A stretch of DNA of 64,000 nucleotides from Devosia sp. A8/3-2 (lineage in GTDB: Bacteria; Pseudomonadota; Alphaproteobacteria; Rhizobiales; Devosiaceae): the NCBI GenBank assembly GCA_025452255.1, contig CP104974.1, positions 3,078,156-3,142,155 on the forward strand. The letters are read 5' to 3'. This document shows, piece after piece, positions 43,272 through 51,857 of the stretch. Position numbers and translations under genes: made by a program. The stretch's first letter is position 1. The number at the start of each line of letters is the position of its first letter. A model generated the notes under the pieces. The model was not told the origin of the DNA and ran no database searches. It worked only from the letters and a program-made list of their open reading frames with translations.

Positions 43272-44288
43272 CTAAACCTTCTTCCGCTTGCGCTGCCGGT
43301 ATTGGTCGGTGACCACGGCGGCGACGATGATCATGCCCTTGATGATCTCCTGATAGTAGGCGTCGACACGCAGGAAGGTGAAGCCCGAGGTCATGGTCCC
43401 CAGAATAATGGTGCCAATGACCGTGCCGGTGATACGCCCCTGCCCGCCTGCCAGCGAGGTGCCCCTGATTACGGCCGCAGCGATGGCGTCGAGTTCATAC
43501 ATGACCCCCATGCCGGCCTGCGCGGTCTGGGCACGGGCGGCGGTGACGAGGCCCGCAAGGCCCGCCAGCATGCCGGCAATGGCATAGACCTTGATCAGGT
43601 GCTTTTCGATATTGATGCCGGAAACGCGGGCCGCCTGCGGATTGGCGCCGATGGCATAGGTGAATTTGCCATAGCGGGTGTAACGCAGGGCGATGTGGAA
43701 GATCAGCGCCACGCCGAGGAAAATCACGACGGGCCAGATGCCCATGCCGATGAAGGTGAAATCAGGCGTGAGGCCGGAAACCGGCTGGCCCTTGGTGTAC
43801 CATTTGGCCACGCCGCGCGCCGACACCATCATGCCCAGAGTAGCGATGAAGGGCGGTATCTTGGTGTAGGAAATCAGCGAGCCATTGATGATGCCGGCCA
43901 GCGTGCCGATGGCGAGGCCGATCACCAGCGGAATGACCACAGGCAGGCCGACCAGCGCCGGATAGACCGGGCGGGCCCAATCGGCTGATTGGGCGAAGCT
44001 GGCGGCGATCATGGCCGTCATGCCCACGACCGAGCCGGAACTCAGGTCAATGCCGCCGGTGATGATCACCTGCGTCACGCCGACGGCGATAATGCCGACC
44101 ACCGACACCTGCAGGATCATGATAGTCAGCCGCTGCTGGTTCATCAGGAAGGACTGGCCGATGAAGATCCAGCCGAGCAGCTCAAAGGTCAGCGCAATGC
44201 CGGCCAGCACGAGCAGGATGGACAGCTCAGTGGGCAATTTGCGCCGCCGCGTCCGTGGGGCTGCGAGGGTTTCTGATGATGTGGTCAT
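43272..44288 (-). CDS. Inositol-type ABC transporter permease (CUT2/RbsC family)
   Basis: An intact 338-residue membrane protein of the BPD_transp_2 family: GVTQVIITGGIDLSSGSVVG near residue 95 and TLGMMVSARGVAKWYTKGQP near 160. This family imports ribose, xylose and inositol. Between an IatA-like ATPase and iolG, and under an IolR-type promoter at the operon head, inositol or a derivative is the likely substrate (IatP in Caulobacter and Sinorhizobium). Confidence 0.88.
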   Translation of the reverse strand: MTTSSETLAAPRTRRRKLPTELSILLVLAGIALTFELLGWIFIGQSFLMNQQRLTIMILQVSVVGIIAVGVTQVIITGGIDLSSGSVVGMTAMIAASFAQSADWARPVYPALVGLPVVIPLVIGLAIGTLAGIINGSLISYTKIPPFIATLGMMVSARGVAKWYTKGQPVSGLTPDFTFIGMGIWPVVIFLGVALIFHIALRYTRYGKFTYAIGANPQAARVSGINIEKHLIKVYAIAGMLAGLAGLVTAARAQTAQAGMGVMYELDAIAAAVIRGTSLAGGQGRITGTVIGTIILGTMTSGFTFLRVDAYYQEIIKGMIIVAAVVTDQYRQRKRKKV

Positions 44289-44328
44289 GGCTGGGTCCTC
44301 CCCGCGATCGATATATCTTGTATTGGCG

Positions 44329-44466
44329 CGCCTTCACCTCTCCCTTTAGGGGAGAGGTCGCCCCTTCTTTGGGGCGGGTGAGGGGGCCTTTTCTTGCCGC
44401 AGAGCGAGGGGAAGGCCCCCTCACCCGGCTCTTGGCCGACCTCTCCCCCGAAAGGAGAGGTGAAGT
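44329..44466. repeat. Intergenic palindromic repeat, family E
   Basis: TTCACCTCTCCCTTTAGGGG and CCCCCGAAAGGAGAGGTGAA are the outer arms; the inner part contains GGGTGAGGGGGCCTT and AAGGCCCCCTCACCC as a second stem. Located between the ABC ATPase and permease genes. Confidence 0.8.
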
Positions 44467-44493
44467 GGGCCAATGCTTCCGAAGTGTGCATCA

Positions 44494-46031
44494 TCATCGT
44501 GCCGCCAAATCCATGATTTTCACCTGATCTGCCTCGGCCCGATCCAAAACCCGGTCGCGCGGCCGTGGTGCATCACCATGATGCGGTCGCTCATGCCCAG
44601 CACTTCGGGGAGTTCGGATGAAATCATGATCACCGCCACGCCCCGGCGCGCCAATTGGCTGACCAGCTTGTGGATTTCCGCCTTGGCGCCGACATCGATG
44701 CCGCGTGTCGGCTCGTCCAGAATGAGGATTTTCGGATTGGTCAGCAGCCAGCGGCCGATCAGCACTTTTTGCTGATTGCCGCCCGAGAGGTTTTCCACCC
44801 GCTCATCGAGGCTGGGCGTTTTGACGCGCAGCTTCTGGCTCATCTCTTCGCAGGTGCGCGACAGCTCGCCACAGGTGACGAAGCCGAATTTGGTATAGCC
44901 ATCCTGCAACACGGCGAGCTGCATGTTTTCCTGAATATCGAGCGCGAGGAGACACCCGGTTTCCTTACGGTCTTCGGTGATGAAGGCCATGCCATGCTGA
45001 ATGGCCACGGTGGGCGAACCGATGGTGACCCGCTTGCCATTGATGGCAATAGTGCCGCTGGTGGCGGGACTTACCCCGAAAATCGTCTCGGCCACATTGG
45101 AGCGGCCGGAGCCAACCGAGCCCGCAATGCCCGAGATTTCCCCGGCCCGGACATCAAAACTGATGTCGGAGAACACCCCCTTGAGCGCCGTGTCCTTGAC
45201 CGAGAGCACGACATCGCCGATCGGCACGATTTCCTTGGGGAACATCTGGGTGATTTCGCGCCCCACCATCATGCGGATGATTTCGTCGTGGGTCACATCG
45301 GTCGAGGCATGGGTGCCGATATAGCGGCCATCGTGGAACACCGAAAACTCGTCGGCGATCTCGAACAGCTCGTTCATCTTATGGGTGATGTAGATAATGC
45401 CTTTGCCCCGGCTGCGCAGGTCGCGAATGATCGAAAACAGGTGTGCCACCTCGGTTTCGGTCAGCGCGGAGGTGGGCTCATCCATGATGAGCACGTCGCT
45501 CTCATAGGACACCGCCTTGGCGATCTCGACCATTTGCCGGCTGGCAACGGAGAGCGTGGACACCTGCACTTCAGGGTCGATATCGATATTGAGCTTGGCG
45601 AACAAAGCGGCCGTACGCCGGTTGAGCTCGCCATGGTCGACAAAACCGAAGCGGGTCAGCGGCTCGCGCCTGATCCAGATATTTTCGGCCACGCTCATAT
45701 AGGGCATCAGGTTGAGTTCCTGATGGATCATGGCGATGCCGTTTTCGAGCGCGTCGAGCGGGGACTTGAGCTGGATATTGACGCCGCGCAGCTTCACCTC
45801 GCCGCTATCGGGCGTGTAAATGCCGGCGATGATCTTCATCAGCGTGGATTTGCCGGCGCCGTTCTCGCCCATCAGGGCATGCACGGTGCCGCGGCGCAGC
45901 TTCAGCGACACGTCATCCAGCGCCACGACACCGGGAAATTCCTTGCGAGCATTGGAAATCTCCAGCAGCAGCGACGCATTGGGCACCGCCCCGCTTTCGC
46001 GCACCGCACGCATTGTCTGCGGACTGACCAT
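44494..46031 (-). CDS. Inositol-type ABC transporter ATP-binding protein (CUT2, two ABC domains)
   Basis: Tandem ATPase like RbsA/IatA. Domain 1 has Walker [14 protein letters not shown] (about residue 58) and [11 protein letters not shown]. Domain 2 has the degenerate [12 protein letters not shown], the signature [15 protein letters not shown] and [17 protein letters not shown] run shortened at about 44549 makes the frame stop early; the true C-terminus is [18 protein letters not shown], giving about 512 residues. Follows the binding-protein gene by 64 bp that contain a stem-loop. Confidence 0.9.
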
Positions 46032-46055
46032 TGCTGCCTCCTGCCCTTGATTGCG

Positions 46056-46082
46056 GGACGCGCCGGATTGACCAGCGCGTCC
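46056..46082 (-). promoter_or_regulatory. Intercistronic stem-loop between binding-protein and ATPase genes
   Basis: GGACGCGC, 11 bases, GCGCGTCC, with further GC pairing outside. No T run follows. Such hairpins after binding-protein genes usually protect the upstream mRNA and lower downstream expression; that role is inferred here. Confidence 0.5.
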
Positions 46083-46095
46083 GCGTGATTGCTGC

Positions 46096-47034
46096 CTAAT
46101 TGGCGTAGTCGGCCATGTTTTGCGGGGTCACCAGTTCGAAGGGGACCCAGATTTGCTGCTCGCTCGGTTCGCCCCGTGCCGGGGCGAGAGCGGCATCGAT
46201 GGACGCGGCGCCCTGCGCATGGGCATTTTGGAAAATGGTCACGTCGAGATCGCCAGCGGCCATGGCGGCCGGGCCATCGGGCGTGGCATCGACGCCTGCG
46301 ACCAGCACGGAATTCATGTCCCGGCCGACCGATTTTAGCGCCCGGATGGCGCCAATGGCCATCTCGTCATTATTGGCGATGACGGCGTCGAATTCGAGGG
46401 AGGAAGAGAGCCAATTGGTCATCAGGTTGGCCGCTTCGAGCCGGTCCCAATTGGCGGTCTGCTCTTCGAGCACGGTCATGCCCTTGCACTCATCGGTGGC
46501 GATGACGTCATGCACGTCTTTGGTGCGCTGCAGGGCCGAATGGTTGTTGAGCGGTCCCATCAGGATCAGCACATTGCCCTTGCCACCCAGCAGGCGGCAG
46601 ACTTCCTTGGTCTGCAGCGTGCCGGAATCGATCTCGTTGGAGCCGACAAAGGCGGCCTTGGCTGGCAGGCTATCGAGATCGGCGGGCGGGTGATTGGCAT
46701 AGATGATGGGGATGCCGGCGGCATCGGCCAGAGCCGTCATGGCCGGGGTGCTGTCGGCATCCACGGCGGCGATGATGATGGCGTCAACGCCCGAGGCGAT
46801 GAAATTGCTGACCTGATTGAGCTGGTTGCTGGGGTCGTTGATCGCGTCTTCCACCTGCATTGTCACATCGCCCAGCTCGGCGGCGCGGGCCTCCATGCCA
46901 TTGCGCAGCAGGGTGAGAAAGGTGCTGTCAAAACGAGCCATGGAGACGCCGATATTTTCGGCGTGGCTGGGCACGGATAGCAGAAAGGATAGCGCCGTTG
47001 CGCCAAGCAAGGCAGTGGTCAGCTTCATGTTCAA
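46096..47034 (-). CDS. Sugar/inositol-binding periplasmic protein 1 (IbpA/MocB-like)
   Basis: An intact 312-residue type I periplasmic receptor. The signal peptide [20 protein letters not shown] has cleavage before [10 protein letters not shown]. The ligand-binding fold shows [31 protein letters not shown] and [20 protein letters not shown]. It is a close paralogue of the next protein upstream (colinear, roughly 60% identical by eye), suggesting two ligands or affinities for one transporter. Confidence 0.87.
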   Translation of the reverse strand: MNMKLTTALLGATALSFLLSVPSHAENIGVSMARFDSTFLTLLRNGMEARAAELGDVTMQVEDAINDPSNQLNQVSNFIASGVDAIIIAAVDADSTPAMTALADAAGIPIIYANHPPADLDSLPAKAAFVGSNEIDSGTLQTKEVCRLLGGKGNVLILMGPLNNHSALQRTKDVHDVIATDECKGMTVLEEQTANWDRLEAANLMTNWLSSSLEFDAVIANNDEMAIGAIRALKSVGRDMNSVLVAGVDATPDGPAAMAAGDLDVTIFQNAHAQGAASIDAALAPARGEPSEQQIWVPFELVTPQNMADYAN

Positions 47035-47053
47035 ACTCTGTTCAAGGGACGAT

Positions 47054-47081
47054 GCCGGCGCGCCATCGGCGACGCGCCGGC
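47054..47081 (-). promoter_or_regulatory. Intercistronic stem-loop between the two binding-protein genes
   Basis: GCCGGCGCG, 10 bases, CGCGCCGGC, perfect 9 bp stem, no T run. It lies 7 bp after the stop of the upstream binding-protein gene. Confidence 0.55.
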
Positions 47082-47087
47082 AGGAGA

Positions 47088-48038
47088 TCAGTTCTTGGCT
47101 TGATAGTCGGCAAGGTTAGCCGGGGTCACCAGTTCGAACGGCACCCAAACTTCGCGTTCCACAGTCTCGCCACGGGAAAGCGCGAGAGCCGCGTCGAGCG
47201 CGCCGGAGCCTTGGGCCGCAGCGTTCTGGAACACCGTCACATCAAGATCACCAGCCGCCATTGCAGCAAGCGCGTCCTGTGTCGCATCCACACCACCCAC
47301 GATCACCGCATCCATGGCAACGCCGCCAGCCTTGAGGGCCCGGATGGCACCGATGGCCATTTCGTCATTATTGGCAACCACGGCATCGAACTGAATGCCG
47401 GCCGAGAGCCAATTGGCCACCAGATCGGCACCCTGCTGGCGCGACCAGTTTGCCGTCTGCTCTTCGGCGATCTTCATGAACGAGCATTCGGGCGTGGCGA
47501 TCACGTCATGCACGTCTCGGGTGCGCTGGCGGGCGGCTCGGTTGGACAGCTCGCCCATCATGACCACGATATTGGCCTCGGTCTTGCCCGCTTCAGTCAG
47601 CAGGCGACAGACTTCCTTGGTTTCGAGCGTGCCGGAATCGACTTCGTTGGATGCCACGAAGGCCTGCTTTTCGGGCAGAGTATCGAGGTTGACGGGCTGG
47701 CGATTGACATAGACCAGCGGAATGCCCGCATCGGCGGCCAGCTGGGACATGGGCGCGGTGGCGTCGGTATCCACGGCATTGACGATGATGGCATCGACGC
47801 CCGAGGCAATGAAATTCTGGATCTGGCTCATTTGCTTGGACACGTCGTTCTGCGCGTCCTCGACCTGCAGCTCGACGCCATCGAGGGTCTTGGCATAGTC
47901 GCCCATGCCGTTGCGCAATACGGTCAGGAAATTGTCGTCGAATGCGGCCATGGTGACGCCGACGGTCTCGGCCATGGCGGCACCGGTAAAGCCGGTCAGC
48001 ATCGTGGTCGCCAATGCGACCATTACGATCTTCTTCAT
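47088..48038 (-). CDS. Sugar/inositol-binding periplasmic protein 2 (IbpA/MocB-like)
   Basis: An intact 316-residue type I receptor. The signal peptide MKKIVMVALATTMLTGFTGA has cleavage before ETVGVTMAAF. It has [31 protein letters not shown] and [20 protein letters not shown], colinear with protein 1 over the whole length. First of the transporter genes after the TIM-barrel gene, 82 bp downstream of it. The MocB rhizopine-binding protein belongs to this family, but ligand identity cannot be read from sequence. Confidence 0.87.
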   Translation of the reverse strand: MKKIVMVALATTMLTGFTGAAMAETVGVTMAAFDDNFLTVLRNGMGDYAKTLDGVELQVEDAQNDVSKQMSQIQNFIASGVDAIIVNAVDTDATAPMSQLAADAGIPLVYVNRQPVNLDTLPEKQAFVASNEVDSGTLETKEVCRLLTEAGKTEANIVVMMGELSNRAARQRTRDVHDVIATPECSFMKIAEEQTANWSRQQGADLVANWLSAGIQFDAVVANNDEMAIGAIRALKAGGVAMDAVIVGGVDATQDALAAMAAGDLDVTVFQNAAAQGSGALDAALALSRGETVEREVWVPFELVTPANLADYQAKN

Positions 48039-48120
48039 TGCTCATTCTCCTCCAAGAGAGCCGGGCGTCCGGTTGCGCCCACGATGTCCGGATGTTTCCC
48101 TTTGTCCGGGAATTAGTTTG

Positions 48121-48999
48121 TCACGCGGCCTTCTCCTTGAGCCCCGAGACGATGAAATCCATGCTTTGGCTGATCGCAGCGGCCGGATCGGCCAGATGGC
48201 GCAGCTCTTCGGCAAAAGGCTCGAACGAAAGCGGGCCAGTGTAGCCCCCTGCCCGCAGTGCGGCGATCTGTTCGAGATTGCCGAGGCGATCCTTCGGGCC
48301 GACCAGCAGGCGATGGCTATCGCGCATGTCGTGGACAGTGATGGCCGGATCGTCGACGCCGGAAATGTGGATGAGGCCGGTCAGCTCGGGGAACAGGTCG
48401 GGTTCACCCGCGAGGTGATGGTGGAAAGTGTCGTGGGTCAGCCGGAAGACATCGCGACCATTGGCATTATCGATCGCCTGAACTGCTTCGCGTTTGGAGC
48501 GCAGCGAGCAGGTTTCAAAGCCCGGGCACTCGACTAGGCCGACAAGTCCCCTTTCGCGCAGGATTGGCGCGATCAACGTTAACAGTCTGTTAGCATTTCC
48601 CACCCGCAAAGCGGCGTCGGCGATAGCGCCATCATTGGCCGCGACGAGCACCAAAGCCCGGGCTCCGGCGGCGGCGGCGTAGTCGGCTAGGGCTTCGGTT
48701 TCGGCCGGGCGGGTGTCGGACCAGAGATTGAATTTTTGCAGCGCATTGATGGAAATGATGGTTACATCATTTGCCTTGGCGAGGGCTTTCACCTCTTTTG
48801 CGGGTGTGCCGTCGAGGATGGCGTTGCCGGCGATATCATTGCGGATTTCGACGCGCAGGGCGCCCAATTGGCGGGCCAGCGCAAAGAATTCGGGCAGCAG
48901 CAACTGCGGCGCCGACATGTGGTTGATGGCAAAATCCATCGACTGGCTGGTGGACACGCCTCGAACTCCCTGAATCGCCGGGGCTGACCCGATCTTCAT
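48121..48999 (-). CDS. Xylose-isomerase-like TIM-barrel protein (IolI/MocC-like)
   Basis: Sugar phosphate isomerase/epimerase family, about 292 residues, intact. Family parts: FAINHMSAPQLLLPEFFALA, RVEIRNDIAGNAILDGTP, RLTHDTFHHHLAG (metal ligands) and LIHISGVDDPAITVHDMRD. Inosose isomerase IolI and rhizopine protein MocC are of this fold. Start is uncertain: ATG at 48999 would be leaderless given the promoter, GTG lies at 49005, and ATG at 48939 fits the family N-terminus better. First gene of the minus-strand transporter operon. Confidence 0.8.
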   Translation of the reverse strand: MKIGSAPAIQGVRGVSTSQSMDFAINHMSAPQLLLPEFFALARQLGALRVEIRNDIAGNAILDGTPAKEVKALAKANDVTIISINALQKFNLWSDTRPAETEALADYAAAAGARALVLVAANDGAIADAALRVGNANRLLTLIAPILRERGLVGLVECPGFETCSLRSKREAVQAIDNANGRDVFRLTHDTFHHHLAGEPDLFPELTGLIHISGVDDPAITVHDMRDSHRLLVGPKDRLGNLEQIAALRAGGYTGPLSFEPFAEELRHLADPAAAISQSMDFIVSGLKEKAA

Positions 49000-49007
49000 T
49001 GTCACAA

Positions 49008-49053
49008 ATGAAATACTGGTTCTGTTCTATTGTCAATGCGGAATGTTCATTCC
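49008..49053 (-). promoter_or_regulatory. IolR-type operator and promoter of the inositol transporter operon
   Basis: On the minus strand GGAATGAACATTCC, 3 bases, TTGACA, 17 bases, TTTCAT, the same order and spacing as before iolC. The -10 box ends 8 bp before ATG at 48999. Confidence 0.75.
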
Positions 49054-49131
49054 AAAATATGACATAATGAACCGCATAAACCACGATCAAACGGAATATT
49101 CGTGCGACCGGAAACGTTTCAGGTGGCGATG

Positions 49132-50164
49132 CTAGATGTTCTCGGAGACGTAGATATCGAAGGGCAAGAAGGTTTGCCCGGTAGAATCGGCGGCAGGATG
49201 GGCCAGTGCCGATGCCATCAGGCTGACAATGCTGGGCCCCAGCGCGGCCAGCGGCGTGCCGATGACGGCGGTGGCGATATTGTCGGCCAAAGCCGCATGG
49301 GTCACCGGGTTGAGCTCGTTGCATACCAAGGCGATGCGGCCCGCCATGCCCTCCTCGCGCAGGGCGGTGATGACGCCCTCAGTGCCGCCGCCAGCAACAT
49401 AGATGGCAGATAGATCGGGATGGCGGCGCAGCAGATCGAGCGTTGCCTCATGGGCGAGCGCGCCGTCTTCGAGGCTGACACGGGTGTCGATGATCGACAG
49501 ATCCGGCGCCGCCTCGCGCAGATAGGAGCGGAAGCCGATTTCGCGCATTTCATGACCGTGAAAGCGATGGCTGCCGACAAAGACCACCACCTTGCCCGGC
49601 GCCTTGGCGGATTTGGCGATCAGCCAGCCGGCCGTGCGGCCGACCTTGCGGTTATTGGTGCCGACATAGCCGCGACGGATACCGGCGGCGAAGTCTGACA
49701 GCAGAGAAAATACCGGTTTTCCGGCTGCTTCGACCTCCTGCACCGCCGCCGTGACGGCCGGATGATCCACGGCCACCATGGCGATGGCGTCAATACGCGG
49801 GGCTATTTCGGCCAGCCGCGTGGCGATTTCGGCCGGGGTCTGGTTGGCGAGGAAGGCAATGGTTGCCGTGGCGCAGGAATGGGTGGGGCTGGCGCTAGCC
49901 TGTTTGCAGCGCCGTGGCAACGTCCTGGTAGAACAATTGATCCGGCCGTTGCAGCAGGAAGCCCAGCCGGTAATGCGGCAGGTTTTGCTCCAGCCGGCGG
50001 CGAATGAGGCCAGAGCCGTGATAGCCGATTTGCTCGGCGGCGCTGAAGACGCGCTGGGCCGTTTCTCGGCGCACCGGCAGGCGGCCATTGAGCACCCGAT
50101 CGACCGTGGCGACGCTCAGATCGGCAATGCGGGCGATATCGGCAACAGTCGGGCGGCGGGCCAA
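49132..50164 (-). CDS. LacI-family transcriptional regulator
   Basis: A HTH (TVADIARIADLSVATVDRVL, residues 6-25, with NGR hinge start) is followed by a periplasmic-binding-protein-like sensor (FVGSHRFHGHEMREIGFRSY, IYVAGGGTEGVITALREEG). The TTG start after AGGAG (ARRPTVADIARIADLSVATV) is preferred. An extra base at about 49904 (ACGG read as ACAGG) gives a false stop; the repaired length is about 343 residues. It lies directly upstream of the transporter operon on the same strand and is divergent from the oxygenase genes, so it may control either side. Confidence 0.87.
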
Positions 50165-50317
50165 GGCAGGCTCCTGCAAGTTCTCATCATCCGCAAATGC
50201 GCGAAGATGATAGCAATGATAGAAACCATCATGCGCCGATTGCGAAAAAAACGGCAAGTTTGCCAGCATCAAAAACAGGGAATTCGCCAGCACACTGTTA
50301 GCATCGAGAGGCACCAA

Positions 50318-51396
50318 TTGGCCCAAACTGCGAAACGCGACTACAACCTGCTCGGCCCAAGCTCCGAAGCCGCCGTCGCCAGCGGTCTGGCCGCCGCCGA
50401 GTGGTATCACACCGATGTCGACCGCAAGCAGATGAAGGCGCTGATGCAGCGCTCGGACGGCCCGGCGATCCACGACACGGTTATCTGGCTGGGGTCCATG
50501 CTGGTACTGGCAGCGGGCGGCACCTACTTCTGGGGCACTTGGTGGGCGGTGCCGTTTTTCCTAGGCTATGGAGTACTTTACGGCTCGGCGTCGGACTCCC
50601 GCTGGCATGAATGCGGGCATGGCACGGCGTTCAAAACGCGGTGGATGAACAATGCGGTCTACCAGATCGCCTGCTTCATGATCATGCGCAATCCGGTGAC
50701 TGGCGCTGGAGCCATGCGCGGCACCATACCGATACGGTGATCGTGGGCCGTGACCCGGAAATCGTGGTAATGCGGCCACCTGACCTGTTCCGGGTGATCC
50801 TCAATTTCTTCGGCATTCTCGATGCTGGCTACGCCATGCTCGACATGGTGCGGAACGCGACAGGCGTGGTGACGCAGGAGGAAAAGAGCTTCATCCCCGA
50901 AATGGAGCATGCCAAGGTTATCCGCGTGGCGCGTATCTGGCTTGCTATCTATCTGGCAACACTAGCGCTTTCGCTGTGGATGGGGTCCATCCTGCCGCTG
51001 ATGCTGATCGGCCTGCCCCGGCTCTATGGCGCTCGGCACCATGTGTTGACCGGCCTGCTGCAGCATGGCGGGCTGGCCGACAATGTGACCGACCACCGGC
51101 TCAATTCCCGCTCGGTGCTGATGAACCCGGTCAGCCGGTTCATCTATTGGAACATGAACTACCATGTGGAGCACCACATGTTTCCCATGATCCCCTATCA
51201 CGCCCTGCCGCAGCTGCATGAACTGATCAAGCACGACCTGCCGGCGCCGAACCGCTCGATCCTCGATGGCTATCGCGAGATGGTGCCGGCGTTTCTGCGG
51301 CAGCTACGGAATGAGGACTACTTCTTGAAGCGGGAGCTGCCGGCCACGGCCAAGCCGTATCGGGAGGAGTTGCATAATGGGGTGGCGGCGGAGTGA
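50318..51396 (+). CDS. Membrane di-iron oxygenase of the fatty acid desaturase superfamily (MocD-like)
   Basis: Non-haem di-iron hydroxylase with the histidine boxes HECGHG (about residue 97), HARHHTDT (about 132) and HVEHHMF (about 282), and four to five membrane spans. The TTG start follows GAGAGG (AQTAKRDYNLLGPSSEAAVA). A CCTGG that lost a C at about 50705 splits it (true join NPVTWRWSHARHH). The repaired length is about 359 residues. Together with the next two genes it forms a three-component oxygenase. Rhizobial MocD-MocE-MocF has this composition and acts on rhizopine. The rhizopine role is inferred from context. Confidence 0.82.
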
Positions 51397-51427
51397 GGCG
51401 AGCCTTCGCTGGGATGCAGGCGAAGCA

Positions 51428-51465
51428 AACAGAGGTTCCCGCTTTCGCGGGAATGACACGGTGGG
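51428..51465. repeat. Half copy of family A repeat variant
   Basis: AACAGAGGTTCCCGCTTTCG followed by CGGGAATGACACGGTG, identical in sequence to the right arm of the element near 37.7 kb. It sits between the oxygenase and ferredoxin genes. Confidence 0.75.
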
Positions 51466-51476
51466 TGGGGGCAAAA

Positions 51477-51787
51477 ATGGCGCAGTGGATTGAGGCTTGC
51501 GGGGCGGATGACGTCGACGAGGAGGATGTGATCCGCTTCGACCATGGGGGCGGGTTTATGCGATTTATCGCAGTCCGGAGGACCGGTATTTTGCAACAGA
51601 TGGGCTGTGCACGCATGAGCAGATCAGCCCGGCCGATGGGCTGGTGATGGACGACATCATCGAATGCCCCAAGCATAATGGGCGGTTTAATTACAAGACC
51701 GGCGAGGCTAAGGGCGCGCCGGTGTGTGTGAACCTGCGGACCTATCCGGTGAAGGTTGAGGGCGGCGCTGTGTTTATCGAGATGTAA
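51477..51787 (+). CDS. Rieske-type [2Fe-2S] ferredoxin (MocE-like)
   Basis: Small electron carrier, about 103 residues: MAQWIEACGADDVDEEDVIR at the start, with the Rieske ligands in CTHEQ (about residue 45) and CPKHNGRF (about 64). A base lost near 51550 breaks the frame (true reading DHGGRVYAIYRSPEDRYFAT). It stands between the di-iron oxygenase and the FAD reductase, the order expected for an oxygenase electron-transfer chain. Confidence 0.87.
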
Positions 51788-51799
51788 GGCACGATCTGT

Positions 51800-51832
51800 C
51801 TCCCTCCCTACAAGGGGGAGGGAATTGGACCG
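51800..51832. repeat. Half copy of family D repeat
   Basis: CTCCCTCCCTACAAGGGGGA, short inverted repeat, related to the element near 12.2 kb. In the 70 bp gap before the reductase gene. Confidence 0.6.
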
Positions 51833-51857
51833 GGGCGGCCTGTTGGGGAGATTAGGC

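Noticed and set aside
44655..46088. 477-residue plus-strand open frame
   Set aside because: Exactly antisense to the two-domain ABC ATPase and rich in His, Asp and Gly as expected from reversed codon bias; no recognisable domain.
49090..49102. Further IolR box at GGAATATTC
   Set aside because: Only a partial match with wrong spacing between the GGAA and TTC halves, and not placed against a -35 box.
50165..50317. LacI operator ATGAT-N7-ATCAT near 50.22 kb
   Set aside because: A short AT-rich inverted repeat in the divergent region, without the central CG typical of LacI sites; too weak to list as a site.
51393..51647. Short separate protein ending at 51647
   Set aside because: It is the frame-shifted front half of the Rieske ferredoxin; adding one base near 51550 restores the CTH and CPKH ligand motifs.
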